A program made the position numbers and the translations under genes. A model generated the notes under the pieces. It had not been told where the DNA came from, searched no databases, and worked only from the letters and a program-made list of their open reading frames with translations. From an uncultured Eubacteriales bacterium (GTDB lineage: Bacteria; Bacillota; Clostridia; Oscillospirales; Oscillospiraceae), in the NCBI GenBank assembly GCA_900545495.1, contig UQZJ01000011.1, positions 23,328-87,327 of the forward strand: a stretch of 64,000 nucleotides of DNA, given 5' to 3'. Every line of letters begins with the position of its first letter. The first letter of the stretch is position 1. Of the stretch, positions 51,523 to 61,014 are shown one piece after another.

Positions 51523-52536
51523 TCAGATGGATTCCCCACGCCATGCGTGGGGGAGGAGTGCGTTGACGGCCTCCGTCAGCTCCTGAAACTGGCGGCAGGT
51601 CAGCGCCTGCCCACCGTCGGACAGGGCGCAGGCGGGGCGATCGTGTACCTCCACCATCAGACCGTCGGCGCCTGCCGCCGCCGCTGCCAGTGCCAGAGGC
51701 AGCACCAGCTCGCTGCGGCCCGCCGCGTGGCTGGGATCCACCAGCACCGGCAGGTGGGTGGCCTTTTTCAGAACGGGGATGGCGGCGGCGTCCAGCGCGG
51801 ACCGTGCGGCGGACAGGCCGCTCTGCACACCGCGCTCACACAGGATCACCTGCTCATTGCCGCCGGAGAGGATGTACTCTGCCGCCAGCAGGAACTCCTC
51901 CACCGTGGCGGACAGACCCCGCTTCAGCATCACCGGGCGGCGCAGCTCGCCCAGCGCCTTCAGCAGCGAGTAGTTCTGCATATTCCGGGCGCCCACCTGC
52001 AGGATGTCCACATCCTCCAGCAGCGGGAGCTGGGACACATCGGTGATCTCCGTGATCACGGGCAGACCGGCGTCACGGCCCGCCTGCACCAGCAGCTCCA
52101 CGCCGACCCCGCCCAGCCCCTGAAACGTGTAGGGGGAGGTGCGGGGCTTGAAGGCGCCGCCTCGCAGCACCTGTGCGCCGGCGGCCTTTACCGACTGGGC
52201 CACGGCGGCGATCTGGGGAGCGGATTCCACGGCGCAGGGGCCTGCGATAAAGCAGAAGCTCTCACCGATGCGGGCATCGCCCGCGCTGACCACGGTGTCG
52301 GCGGGATGGGCGGCGCGCCCCGCCAGCCGGTAGGGCGGCGTCAGACGGCGCACCTCCTGCACGAAGGGCAGCGCCTGTAAAGCATTGGGATCGAGACGCC
52401 ATGTTTCCCCCACCAACGGCAGCAGGATGGATTCCGCGCCGGCCACGCAGCCGCCCTTGACGTTTTGCATGGAGAGCTGCGCCAAAAGCTGGCGGATCGC
52501 CGCCTCCGGAGTTCCTTTTTTGATGATGATGACCAT
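51523..52536 (-). CDS. aroF: 3-deoxy-7-phosphoheptulonate synthase (DAHP synthase)
   Basis: First enzyme of the shikimate pathway, joining phosphoenolpyruvate and erythrose-4-phosphate. The 337-residue type I-beta enzyme has an N-terminal ferredoxin-like/ACT-type domain (about 1-68) and a KDO8P-like TIM barrel with IAGPCAVES, LRGGAFKPRTSPY and VDPSHAAG. The ATG at 52536 has AGGAGG 6 bases upstream; the very long open frame beyond it runs antisense through degV and is an artefact. The N-terminal domain suggests feedback control by aromatic amino acids. Confidence 0.95.
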   Translation of the reverse strand: MVIIIKKGTPEAAIRQLLAQLSMQNVKGGCVAGAESILLPLVGETWRLDPNALQALPFVQEVRRLTPPYRLAGRAAHPADTVVSAGDARIGESFCFIAGPCAVESAPQIAAVAQSVKAAGAQVLRGGAFKPRTSPYTFQGLGGVGVELLVQAGRDAGLPVITEITDVSQLPLLEDVDILQVGARNMQNYSLLKALGELRRPVMLKRGLSATVEEFLLAAEYILSGGNEQVILCERGVQSGLSAARSALDAAAIPVLKKATHLPVLVDPSHAAGRSELVLPLALAAAAAGADGLMVEVHDRPACALSDGGQALTCRQFQELTEAVNALLPHAWRGESI

Positions 52537-52616
52537 GTGCGCCTCCTGTATTGAACAATGATAGCAAGTCATTATACCGCGTCCTGTTGTTTTTGGCAAT
52601 CCGGCAGCTCCGCTTA

Positions 52617-52644
52617 TTGACAAAAAATATGAAGTCGTTATACT
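52617..52644 (+). promoter_or_regulatory. Promoter of degV
   Basis: TTGACA (52617-52622) and TATACT (52639-52644), 16 bp apart. Confidence 0.85.
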
Positions 52645-52713
52645 GGACTTGATAAAACGGGAAATATTTTGCGAATTGCATAAGGTGATCCGCCGTATGA
52701 TGTGGAGGGAACT

Positions 52714-53610
52714 ATGGATAGAAAATTTACGCTGAGCTGCTGCTCGACCGTGGATCTGCCGTACAGCTATATGGAGAGCCGGGATATCCCGGTGCTGTTC
52801 TACACCTATGTGGTGGACGGCGTGGAGTACGACGATGATATGGGCCGTGACCCGGAGGCGCTGCCCCGGTTCTACCGCTTCCTCGAGGAGGGCAAGCTGC
52901 CCCAGACCAGTCAGGTCAATGTGGCGGCATACATGGACTTTTTTGAGAACCTGCTGCAAAAGGGCGACCTGCTGCACATCGCCTTCACCTCCGGCCAGTC
53001 CGGCTCCGTCCACAACGCCTTTCTGGCGGCGGAGGAGCTGCGGCAGAAGTATCCCGACAGAAAGCTCATCGTCATCGACTCGCTGTGCTCCTCCTCCGGC
53101 TACGGCCTGCTGGTGGACAGCGCCGCCGATATGCGGGACGCGGGGCGCTCCATCGACGAGGTGGCGCAGTGGGTGCTGGACAACCGCAACACGGTACACC
53201 ACCAGTTCTTCTCCAGCGACATGACCCAGTTCCGCCGGACGGGCCGCGTGTCCGGCGCGGCGGCCACAGTGGCCACGGTGCTGAACATCTGCCCCATCAT
53301 GCGGCTGGACGACACCGGTTCCATCAAGGCGTACAGCAAGGTACGGGGCAAGAAGAAGGCCGTGGAGACCACGGTGGATACCATGGAGCAGTGCGCCCGG
53401 GGCGGGCGGGACTACGACGACAAGTGCTTCGTGTGCCACTCACAGTGTCCCGAGGATGCCCGGATGCTCATCGACGCCATCGAGGAGCGGTTTCCCAAGC
53501 TGAAGGGAAAGGTGCGGCTGTGCGACATCGGCACCATCATCGGCTCCCACGCGGGGCCGGGGACTGTGGCGGTGTTCTTCTACGGCAATGAGCGGCCCAA
53601 AATGGATTAA
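52714..53610 (+). CDS. DegV family fatty-acid-binding protein
   Basis: A 298-residue DegV protein; members bind a single fatty acid and (as FakB) present it to the FakA kinase for phosphorylation. Typical segments are QTSQVNVAAYMDFF, FTSGQSGSVHNAF (lipid head-group Ser), IDSLCSSSGYG and IGSHAGPGTVAVFFYG at the C-terminus. No fakA gene is in the window. GGAGGGA precedes the ATG at 52714, and the gene is monocistronic. Confidence 0.93.
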   Translation: MDRKFTLSCCSTVDLPYSYMESRDIPVLFYTYVVDGVEYDDDMGRDPEALPRFYRFLEEGKLPQTSQVNVAAYMDFFENLLQKGDLLHIAFTSGQSGSVHNAFLAAEELRQKYPDRKLIVIDSLCSSSGYGLLVDSAADMRDAGRSIDEVAQWVLDNRNTVHHQFFSSDMTQFRRTGRVSGAAATVATVLNICPIMRLDDTGSIKAYSKVRGKKKAVETTVDTMEQCARGGRDYDDKCFVCHSQCPEDARMLIDAIEERFPKLKGKVRLCDIGTIIGSHAGPGTVAVFFYGNERPKMD

Positions 53611-53612
53611 AT

Positions 53613-53653
53613 AAACAAACAGGCGGACGTATTGCGTCCGCCTGTTTGTTTTT
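53613..53653 (+). terminator. Terminator after degV
   Basis: AAACAAACAGGCGGACG pairs with its complement around a 5-base loop, with a T5 run. Confidence 0.95.
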
Positions 53654-53736
53654 GCCGCTGCCGCCGTATATTCGACTGCGGCGGGTGGAAAAATGCGTTA
53701 TTGTAAAACTAGAATAACGTAATTCACCAGTAAGAC

Positions 53737-53765
53737 TTGCAGAAAGACCAAAAATATTGTATAAT
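53737..53765 (+). promoter_or_regulatory. Promoter of the one-chain xanthine dehydrogenase
   Basis: TTGCAG (53737-53742) and TATAAT (53760-53765), 17 bp apart. Confidence 0.82.
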
Positions 53766-53826
53766 AACTAAAAAATTTTTAGGACTTTCGACGGTCGGGG
53801 CGGCCCGCCGCAGAAGGGAGAACGAT

Positions 53827-56421
53827 ATGGCCACATTTATCGTGAACGGCAAAACTGTCGTAGTGGAGAAGAATCAGAAGCTCATCCGCTATCTGCGGGA
53901 CACGCTGCATCTGACGTCCGTGAAGGACGGGTGCAGCGAGGGCGCGTGCGGTACCTGCCATGTGCTGATCGATGGCAAGCCCACCAAGGCCTGCATCCCC
54001 CAGACCGATAAGCTGGAGGGCAAGACCATCGTGACGGTGGAGGGGCTCAGCGACTGGGAAAAGCAGGTGTACACCTTCGCCTTTGGTGAGGCGGGGGCGG
54101 TGCAGTGCGGCTTCTGCATCCCCGGCATGGTCATCTCCGCCAAGGGGCTGCTGGATGTGAACCCTGACCCCACCCGCGAGGAGGCGGCGTTTGCCATCCG
54201 CAACAACATCTGCCGCTGCACCGGCTATGTGAAGATCATCGACGGCATTCTGCTGGCGGCCAGGATCTTCCGGGAGGGAAAGCTCCCGGCGGCCTCTGCC
54301 GACGACTGGCAGGTGGGCAGCCGCGTCCACCGGCTGGACGTGGAGGAGAAGGTGCTGGGCTATGGCCAGTATCCCGACGACGTGTATGTGGACGGGATGT
54401 GCTACGGCGGCGCGGTGCGCAGCCGATACGCCCGCGCCCGTGTGCTGTCCATCGATACCTCCGAGGCGGAGGCGCTGGAGGGCGTGGTGTGCGTCCTGAC
54501 CCAGAAGGACATTCCGGGGCAGGTCAACGTGGGCCATCTGAAGAAGGACCAGCCTACCCTCATCGGTATCGGGGAGCTCACCCACTATCTGGGCGACGCG
54601 GTGGCGCTGGTGTGCGCCCGGGATCAGGAGACGCTGGAGGCCGCCAAGAAACTGGTGAAGGTGGAATATGAGGAGCTGCCCGCCGTACACAACCCCGCTG
54701 AGGCGGCGGCACCAAATGCACCTCTGGTATTCGAGGAGGACGAAAACAACGTACAGGCCTACAAGCACGTCTCCCGCGGAGACGCGGCGGGGGCTATCGC
54801 CAAGGCGAAGTATGTGCTGACGGAGAAATTCCATACACCGTGGACGGAGCACGCCTTTCTGGAGCCGGAGTGCTGCTTGGCGCTGCCGCTGGACAACGGC
54901 GGCGTCCGGCTGCTGACCACCGACCAGAGCGCCCACACCACCATGCACGAGTGCGCGGCTATGCTGGGCGTGGACTACGACCACTGTCAGGTGCAGAATA
55001 TGCTGGTGGGCGGCGGCTTCGGCGGCAAGGAGGATATGTCCGTACAGCACCACGCGGCGCTGATCGCCTATGTGGCGCGGGTGCCGGTGAAGGTGAAGCT
55101 CAGCCGGCAGGAATCCATCCTCGTCCACCCCAAGCGCCACAGCATGGATATGGAGTTCACCATGGGCTGCGACGAAAACGGCATCATTCAGGGCGTGAAG
55201 GCCCGCGTGGTGTCCGACACCGGCGCATTTGCCTCGCTGGGTGGGCCGGTGCTGGAGCGCGCCTGCACCCATGCGGCGGGGCCGTATGCCTACGAGAATT
55301 TTGAGATCGAGGGCTGGGCGTACTACACCAACAATCCGCCTGCCGGTGCGTTCCGGGGCTTCGGCGTGACCCAGACCTGCTTCTGCACGGAGACGCTGCT
55401 GAACCAGATGGCCGATCTGGTGGGCATCAGCCCGTGGGAGATCCGTTATCGCAACGCCATCCGACCCGGCGGCGTGCTGCCCAACGGACAGATCGTGGAC
55501 GGCTCCACCGGCCTCGTGGAGACGCTGGAGGCCATCAAGCCCGCCTACGACGCGGCGGTGGCGGCGGGCGACCCGGTGGGTATCGCCTGCGCCATGAAGA
55601 ACGCCGGTGTGGGCGTGGGTATCCCCGACTGGGGACGCTGCAAGCTGATCGTGGAGCCGGACGGCAAGGTGCATATCTACACCGGCGCCAGCTGCATCGG
55701 ACAGGGGCTTGGCACCGTGCTGGTGCAGACGGTAGTGACCTGCACCGGCCTGCAGCGGGACGATGTGGTATACGAGCGCAGCAACACTTGGATCGCGCCG
55801 GACTCCGGCGATACCTCCGGCAGCCGCCAGACGCTGGTAACGGGCGAGGCCGCCCGCCGCGCCTGCGCCAAGCTGAAGGCGGAGCTGGATAGCGGAAAAA
55901 CGCTGGCGCAGCTGGCGGGACAGGAGTTTTACGGCGAGTATCTGGCCAAGACCGACCCGCTGGGCGCGGATGTACCCAACCCGGTGAGCCATGTGGCCTA
56001 CGGCTACGCCACCCAGATGTGCATCCTTGACCGGGAGACGGGAAAGATCAAAAAGATGGTGGCCGCCCACGATGTGGGCAAGGCCGTGAACCCCCTGAGC
56101 ATCGAGGGGCAGATCGAGGGCGGCGTGGTCATGTCCATGGGCTACGCCCTGACGGAGCAGTATCCCATCGACGAGAACTGCAAGCCCACCGCCAAGTACG
56201 GTACGCTGGGCCTGTTCCGTGCCAACCAGCTGCCGGAGCAGGAGATCGAGGCCATCGTGGTGGAGAAGCCGGGGCTGGACGTAGCCGGCGGCGCCATCGG
56301 CATCGGCGAGATCACGTCCATCCCTACGGCACCCGCTATCGCAGACGCCTACTACCGGCTGGATGGGGAGCGGCGCTTGGAGCTGCCGCTGGCAAACACG
56401 CCCTACGCACGGAAAAAGTAA
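53827..56421 (+). CDS. One-chain molybdenum hydroxylase, selenium-dependent xanthine dehydrogenase type
   Basis: An 864-residue fusion of a [2Fe-2S] ferredoxin domain and a molybdopterin-binding domain, lacking the FAD domain. Iron-sulfur ligands are Cys36, 41, 44, 56 and Cys94, 97, 129, 131. The molybdenum part (from about residue 165) has GGGFGGKED, AFRGFG and a C-terminal GIGEITSIPTAPAIADA with the catalytic Glu. This layout matches the selenium-dependent xanthine dehydrogenases of purinolytic anaerobes, where selenium is a labile ligand and not selenocysteine. It probably oxidises hypoxanthine/xanthine. The partner FAD protein is not adjacent. Confidence 0.87.
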   Translation: MATFIVNGKTVVVEKNQKLIRYLRDTLHLTSVKDGCSEGACGTCHVLIDGKPTKACIPQTDKLEGKTIVTVEGLSDWEKQVYTFAFGEAGAVQCGFCIPGMVISAKGLLDVNPDPTREEAAFAIRNNICRCTGYVKIIDGILLAARIFREGKLPAASADDWQVGSRVHRLDVEEKVLGYGQYPDDVYVDGMCYGGAVRSRYARARVLSIDTSEAEALEGVVCVLTQKDIPGQVNVGHLKKDQPTLIGIGELTHYLGDAVALVCARDQETLEAAKKLVKVEYEELPAVHNPAEAAAPNAPLVFEEDENNVQAYKHVSRGDAAGAIAKAKYVLTEKFHTPWTEHAFLEPECCLALPLDNGGVRLLTTDQSAHTTMHECAAMLGVDYDHCQVQNMLVGGGFGGKEDMSVQHHAALIAYVARVPVKVKLSRQESILVHPKRHSMDMEFTMGCDENGIIQGVKARVVSDTGAFASLGGPVLERACTHAAGPYAYENFEIEGWAYYTNNPPAGAFRGFGVTQTCFCTETLLNQMADLVGISPWEIRYRNAIRPGGVLPNGQIVDGSTGLVETLEAIKPAYDAAVAAGDPVGIACAMKNAGVGVGIPDWGRCKLIVEPDGKVHIYTGASCIGQGLGTVLVQTVVTCTGLQRDDVVYERSNTWIAPDSGDTSGSRQTLVTGEAARRACAKLKAELDSGKTLAQLAGQEFYGEYLAKTDPLGADVPNPVSHVAYGYATQMCILDRETGKIKKMVAAHDVGKAVNPLSIEGQIEGGVVMSMGYALTEQYPIDENCKPTAKYGTLGLFRANQLPEQEIEAIVVEKPGLDVAGGAIGIGEITSIPTAPAIADAYYRLDGERRLELPLANTPYARKK

Positions 56422-56459
56422 AAACAAAACAAGCCGCAGCAGCGCTGCGGCTTGTTTGT
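56422..56459 (+). terminator. Terminator-like hairpin after the one-chain xanthine dehydrogenase
   Basis: ACAAGCCGCAGC pairs with GCTGCGGCTTGT; the T tract is interrupted (TTGTTTGT). It also serves the converging mocA-like gene. Confidence 0.75.
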
Positions 56460-56476
56460 CAGGCGGAAATCGTTTC

Positions 56477-57064
56477 TTATAGCTGCTGCTCGGTCAGGGC
56501 GGTCAGGGCGTCGCGGGTGTCCACGTCGGTGAGCTGACCGGCGGGTACCTCGTACAGCAGCAGGGCGTCCTCATGGCGGCGGATGACGGCGCTGCCGCCG
56601 CAGTCGCCTTGCAGCGCCCGCAGCTCCGGAAAGAAGCGGGCGGGGAACAGGCAGGGATTGCCCCGGACGCCGTTGTGTCCCAGCGCCGCGATGCAGGCGG
56701 GATGTCGGCAGTAGAGGTCGAGCAGCCCCTCCACGCTGGCGCGCTCCAGCAAGGGCTGGTCAGACACCAGAAACAGCGCGGCGTCGCAGTCGCCCAGCGC
56801 GTCCAGGCCAAGGGAGATGGTGTGGCTGATGCCCCAGTCCGGGTGGTGGTTTTCCACGGGCGTGAAGGAAAAGCGCCTTGCGGCCTCCGCCGCCTCCGGA
56901 TACTGGGTGACGACCGCCACCCGGCACAGCCGGTTGGCAGGTACGGCCTCCAGCGCGCGGCGCAGGAGGGTCTTGCCGTCTACCTCCGCAGCCAGCTTGT
57001 TCCGGCCGAAGCGGGAGCCGTTGCCGGCGGCCATAACGACACAGCCGATACGCAGCTTTTCCAC
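56477..57064 (-). CDS. MocA-like molybdenum cofactor nucleotidyltransferase
   Basis: A 195-residue MobA/MocA-type nucleotidyltransferase with the NTP loop VVMAAGNGSRFGRNK (about 8-22) and DQPLL (metal Asp). MocA adds CMP to molybdopterin for xanthine-dehydrogenase-type enzymes; the YgfJ relative accompanies selenium-dependent hydroxylases. Its place between two xanthine dehydrogenases supports cofactor maturation. The GTG at 57064 has GGAGG about 7 bases upstream. Whether it uses CTP, as MocA does, is not visible. Confidence 0.85.
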   Translation of the reverse strand: MEKLRIGCVVMAAGNGSRFGRNKLAAEVDGKTLLRRALEAVPANRLCRVAVVTQYPEAAEAARRFSFTPVENHHPDWGISHTISLGLDALGDCDAALFLVSDQPLLERASVEGLLDLYCRHPACIAALGHNGVRGNPCLFPARFFPELRALQGDCGGSAVIRRHEDALLLYEVPAGQLTDVDTRDALTALTEQQL

Positions 57065-57246
57065 GGGATCACCTCCATGCCGGTAGTATACCCGCAAAAT
57101 GGAAAAGCTGTCAAGAAAAACGGCGTTGTATCCCAAGTAGGATAACGGAAAAACCTTTTCAAATCTGCGGGTTTATGATAGGATAAGGTAATCATCAGGC
57201 TTAACTGTTACCGAGTCAAATCTCGCTTACAAGGAGGAGTATCGGA

Positions 57247-59541
57247 ATGGGTGAGGTAGGAAAGAGCCAAGTCAGGGTGGACGCCTTTGACAAGGCCACA
57301 GGACGCACCAAGTATTACGAGGATCTGATGCCCCAGAACGCGCTGTATGTGCGCATCAAGCACGCGGAGATCGCCCACGGCTTTGTGAAGTCTGTGGATA
57401 CCAGCGCTGCCGAGGCCATCACGGGCGTGGTGAAGGTCATCACCTGCTTCGATGTGCCGGACATCGTGTTCCCCACGGCGGGCCACCCGTGGTCCATGGA
57501 TCCCGGCCATCAGGACGTGGCCGACCGCCATCTGCTCAACCGCCATGTGCGGTATTGGGGCGACGATGTGGCGGTGGTCATCGCGGAGGACGAGGTGTCC
57601 GCCATGCAGGGCGTGCGGGCGCTGAAGGTGGAGTATGAGGAGCTGCCCTTCGTGCTGGATGTGCAGAAGGCCATGGAGGACGGCGCACCCCAGCTCCACG
57701 AGAACTATCCGCACAATATCCTGAAGCACACGGATATGCGCAAGGGCGATTATCAGGCCGCCATACAGGAGCCGGGACTGATCAAGGTGGAGGGCTGGTA
57801 CGATACCCCCACCGTGCAGCACTGCCATATCGAGAACCACGGCTGCTTCGCCTATGAGGAGAACGGCCGGATCGTGGTGGTGACCTCCACCCAGATCCCC
57901 CATATCATCCGCCGGGTAGTGGGACAGGCACTGGGCCGCCCGTGGGCGGATATCCATGTCATCAAGCCCTATATCGGCGGCGGCTTCGGCAACAAGCAGG
58001 ATGCGCTGTACGAGCCGCTGTGTGCCTACTGCACCACGCAGGTGGGCGGCCGCCCCGTGCGCGTCGACTGCTCCCGGGAGGAGACATTCGTGTCCAACCG
58101 CGTCCGCCACGCCATCCGGTTCCACATCGTGTCGTGGCTCCGGAAGGACGGCACCTTTGCCGCCCGAAAGGTGGAGTGCTTCTCCAATCAGGGCGCTTAC
58201 GCCTCCCACGGCCACTCCATCGTGGCCAAGGGCATGGGCTCCTTCGCCCAGCACTATCCCTGCGACAACATGGAGAGCGATGCGTGGACGGTGTTCACCA
58301 ACCGCCCCGCCGCCGGCGCCATGCGCGGCTACGGTATGCCGCAGGCGTCCTTTGCCGACGAGGCCAACGTGGACGACTGCGCCAAGGCGCTGGGGATGGA
58401 TCCGCTGGCCTTCCGGATGCAGAATATCATGCCCCAGGGCTTTGAGGACGGCTTCAGCCACAACGTGAACTACTACGACTCCTACCGCGACTGCATGAAG
58501 GTGGGACGGAAGTACATAGACTACGACCGGAAGGTGGCGGAGTACGCCAAGGAGACCGGCCCCATCCGCCACGGCGTGGGTGTGGCCACGTTCTGGTACA
58601 ACACCGCCGTGTATCCCATCTCGCTGGAGACCTCCAGCAACCGGATGCAGCTGAATCTGGACGGCACCGTCACCATGCAGTGCGGCGAGACGGAGATCGG
58701 ACAGGGCGCCGACACCGCCTACGCCCAGATGACCGCCGACGTGCTGGGTCTGAAGAGCTATAAGGACGTCCATGTGGTGTCCTGTCAGGATACGGACATC
58801 ACCCCCACGGGTCTGGGCGCCTATGCCAGCCGCCAGACCTATACGGCGGGCTTCTCCATCCGCCAGACCGGTTTGCTGCTGAAGGAGAAGATCCTGCAAT
58901 ACGCCACCGACCTGACCCGTCAGGCGGTGTACAACATGGACATCGTGGACGGCAACATCGTCCGCTCCACCGACGGCAAGGTGCTGATGAGCCTGCAGGA
59001 GCTGGCGATGACCGCCCAGTACAACGCCGCCAAGAGCGAGCATATCACCGCCGAGTCCACGTTCACCATCCGCAACAACGCCTATTCCTTCGGCTGCACC
59101 TTCGCGGACATCGAGGTGGATATCCCCATGTGTAAGGTGACGGTACGGGATATCATCAACGTACACGACTGCGGCAAGCTCATCAACCCGGCGCTGGCCG
59201 GGGCGCAGGTACACGGCGGTATGTCCATGGCCATCGGCTACGGCATGGGCGAGCAGCTGCTGTTTGACGAGAAGACCGGCAAGCCGCTGAACAACAACCT
59301 GCTGGACTACAAGCTGAGCACGATCATGGATCACCCCCATCTGGAGGCGCAGTTCGTAGAGAATCCCGAGCCGACGTCGGCCTTTGGCACCAAGGCGCTG
59401 GGCGAGCCGCCGGCCTGCTCCGGCGCACCGGCCATCCGCAACGCCATTCTCAACGCCACCGGCGTGGCCATTGACCAGAATCCCATGAATGCCCACATCC
59501 TCTTCCAGCGCTTCAGCGAAGAGGGACTCATTCAGGACTGA
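57247..59541 (+). CDS. Xanthine dehydrogenase family, molybdopterin-binding subunit
   Basis: A 764-residue large subunit of a three-subunit molybdenum hydroxylase. GGGFGNKQDALYE and AMRGYGMPQ are molybdopterin-contact motifs; the ALGEPPACSGAPAIRNA segment near the C-terminus holds the catalytic Glu. GGAGG stands about 9 bases before the ATG at 57247. The FAD and iron-sulfur subunits follow directly. The substrate may be xanthine, hypoxanthine or another N-heterocycle; purine context favours xanthine. No clear promoter was found upstream. Confidence 0.92.
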   Translation: MGEVGKSQVRVDAFDKATGRTKYYEDLMPQNALYVRIKHAEIAHGFVKSVDTSAAEAITGVVKVITCFDVPDIVFPTAGHPWSMDPGHQDVADRHLLNRHVRYWGDDVAVVIAEDEVSAMQGVRALKVEYEELPFVLDVQKAMEDGAPQLHENYPHNILKHTDMRKGDYQAAIQEPGLIKVEGWYDTPTVQHCHIENHGCFAYEENGRIVVVTSTQIPHIIRRVVGQALGRPWADIHVIKPYIGGGFGNKQDALYEPLCAYCTTQVGGRPVRVDCSREETFVSNRVRHAIRFHIVSWLRKDGTFAARKVECFSNQGAYASHGHSIVAKGMGSFAQHYPCDNMESDAWTVFTNRPAAGAMRGYGMPQASFADEANVDDCAKALGMDPLAFRMQNIMPQGFEDGFSHNVNYYDSYRDCMKVGRKYIDYDRKVAEYAKETGPIRHGVGVATFWYNTAVYPISLETSSNRMQLNLDGTVTMQCGETEIGQGADTAYAQMTADVLGLKSYKDVHVVSCQDTDITPTGLGAYASRQTYTAGFSIRQTGLLLKEKILQYATDLTRQAVYNMDIVDGNIVRSTDGKVLMSLQELAMTAQYNAAKSEHITAESTFTIRNNAYSFGCTFADIEVDIPMCKVTVRDIINVHDCGKLINPALAGAQVHGGMSMAIGYGMGEQLLFDEKTGKPLNNNLLDYKLSTIMDHPHLEAQFVENPEPTSAFGTKALGEPPACSGAPAIRNAILNATGVAIDQNPMNAHILFQRFSEEGLIQD

Positions 59542-59554
59542 GGAGGGACAAGCT

Positions 59555-60442
59555 ATGTATGATATGTTGGCACTGTACGAGGCCAAGAACGTACAGGACG
59601 CGGTGCGCCTGCGGCTGGAGCATCCCGAGGCGCAGATCATCGCCGGCGGCACCGACGTGCTGGTGCAGATGCGCGAGGGCAAGCGGGCCGGAAAGGCGCT
59701 GATCTCCATCCAGAAGTGCGATGAGATGCGGGGCGTCTCCATCGACGCCGAGGAGAATATCCGCATCGGCAGCCTGACCAGCTTTACCCACATCACCAAT
59801 GACCCCATCATCCAGCGGTACATCAACGTGCTGGGCGAGGCGGTGGACATGGTGGGCGGACCCCAGATCCGCAACGCCGGTACCATCGGCGGCAACACCT
59901 GCAACGGCGTGACCTCCGCCGACTCCGCCTCCACGCTTCACGCGTGGGAGGCTATCGTGGAGATCACCGGCAAGAACGGCGTGCGCCGCGTACCCATCAA
60001 GGACTTCTACATCAAGGCGGGTACGGTGGATCTGCGGGTGGAGGACGGCGAGCTCCAGACCGCCATCCTCATCCCCAAGGCGTCCTACGACCGGACGTGG
60101 GGACACTATATTAAATATGCCATGCGCAACGCCATGGATATCGCCACGCTGGGTACCTCCGTCAACGCCCGGCTCAGCGCCGACGGCAAGACCTTCGAAC
60201 GGGTGCGTATTGCCTTTGGTGTGGCCGGCCCCGTGCCTATGCGGGCGGAGAGCGCGGAGGCGTTCATCAACGGCAAGGCCGTGACGCTGGAGAACATCGA
60301 GGAATTCGGCCGCAGGGTGCTGGAGGATATCCATCCCCGCGATTCGTGGCGCGCCAGCAAGGCGTTCCGCAGCCATATCGCCGTGGAGAGCGCCAAGCGG
60401 TGCCTCATCGAATCTGTGAAGCTGGCGGGAGGTGTACTGTAA
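59555..60442 (+). CDS. Xanthine dehydrogenase family, FAD-binding subunit
   Basis: A 295-residue medium subunit of the CO dehydrogenase/xanthine dehydrogenase family. AGGTDVLVQM (about 29-38) and TIGGNTCNG (about 110-118) are the two FAD-binding loops; a C-terminal CO_deh_flav_C-type domain follows. GAGGAGGG precedes the ATG at 59555 by about 8 bases. The stop codon overlaps the start of the iron-sulfur subunit (TAATG). It passes electrons to NAD+ or ferredoxin. Confidence 0.93.
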   Translation: MYDMLALYEAKNVQDAVRLRLEHPEAQIIAGGTDVLVQMREGKRAGKALISIQKCDEMRGVSIDAEENIRIGSLTSFTHITNDPIIQRYINVLGEAVDMVGGPQIRNAGTIGGNTCNGVTSADSASTLHAWEAIVEITGKNGVRRVPIKDFYIKAGTVDLRVEDGELQTAILIPKASYDRTWGHYIKYAMRNAMDIATLGTSVNARLSADGKTFERVRIAFGVAGPVPMRAESAEAFINGKAVTLENIEEFGRRVLEDIHPRDSWRASKAFRSHIAVESAKRCLIESVKLAGGVL

Positions 60443-60954
60443 TGGCGAAGAAGCAGTATCAGCTGGTGACCTGCACCATCAACGGCAGGGAAGTGGAGCA
60501 GATGGTGGATGTGCGCGCATCCCTGACCGATATGCTCCGCAACGACTTCAGCCTGACCAGCGTGAAGAAGGGCTGCGAGGTGGGCGAGTGCGGCGCGTGC
60601 AACGTGCTCATCGACGGCGAGTGCTTCAACTCCTGCCTGTATCTGGCGGTGTGGGCCGAGGGCAAGCACATCACCACGCTGGAGGGACTGATGGGCCCCA
60701 ACGGCGAGCTGTCCGACATCCAGCAGGCATTCATGGAGGAGACGGCCATCCAGTGTGGCTTCTGCATCCCTGGCTTTTTGATGTCGGCGGTGGAGATCCT
60801 GGATCGCGGCGTGCTGTACAGCGATGATGAGCTGCGCAAGCTGCTCAGCGGCCACCTGTGCCGCTGCACCGGCTATGAGAACATCTTCAAGGCGGTGAAG
60901 AAGACCATGCTGCGCCGTCTGGGCAAGCTGGACGACCCGTTTTTGAATACCTGA
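60442..60954 (+). CDS. Xanthine dehydrogenase family, [2Fe-2S] subunit
   Basis: A 170-residue small subunit with two [2Fe-2S] clusters: Cys45, 50, 53, 65 (plant-ferredoxin type) and Cys105, 108, 140, 142 (alpha-helical domain, CGFC and CRC). It carries electrons from the molybdenum centre to FAD. It is coupled to the FAD subunit by a one-base overlap and is the last gene of the three-gene operon. Confidence 0.95.
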   Translation: MAKKQYQLVTCTINGREVEQMVDVRASLTDMLRNDFSLTSVKKGCEVGECGACNVLIDGECFNSCLYLAVWAEGKHITTLEGLMGPNGELSDIQQAFMEETAIQCGFCIPGFLMSAVEILDRGVLYSDDELRKLLSGHLCRCTGYENIFKAVKKTMLRRLGKLDDPFLNT

Positions 60955-60964
60955 GAATCAGAAA

Positions 60965-60998
60965 ACAGCGCCCTGAGCCGCACGGCTCGGGGCGCTGT
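60965..60998 (+). terminator. Hairpin after the three-subunit xanthine dehydrogenase operon
   Basis: ACAGCGCCC-GAGCCG pairs with CGGCTC-GGGCGCTGT; no T tract, so termination strength is uncertain. Confidence 0.55.
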
Positions 60999-61014
60999 GT
61001 CGTATGGGCGGTTC

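Noticed and set aside
53827..56421. Selenocysteine in the selenium-dependent-type xanthine dehydrogenase
   Set aside because: No in-frame TGA occurs; in this family selenium is a labile non-protein ligand at molybdenum.
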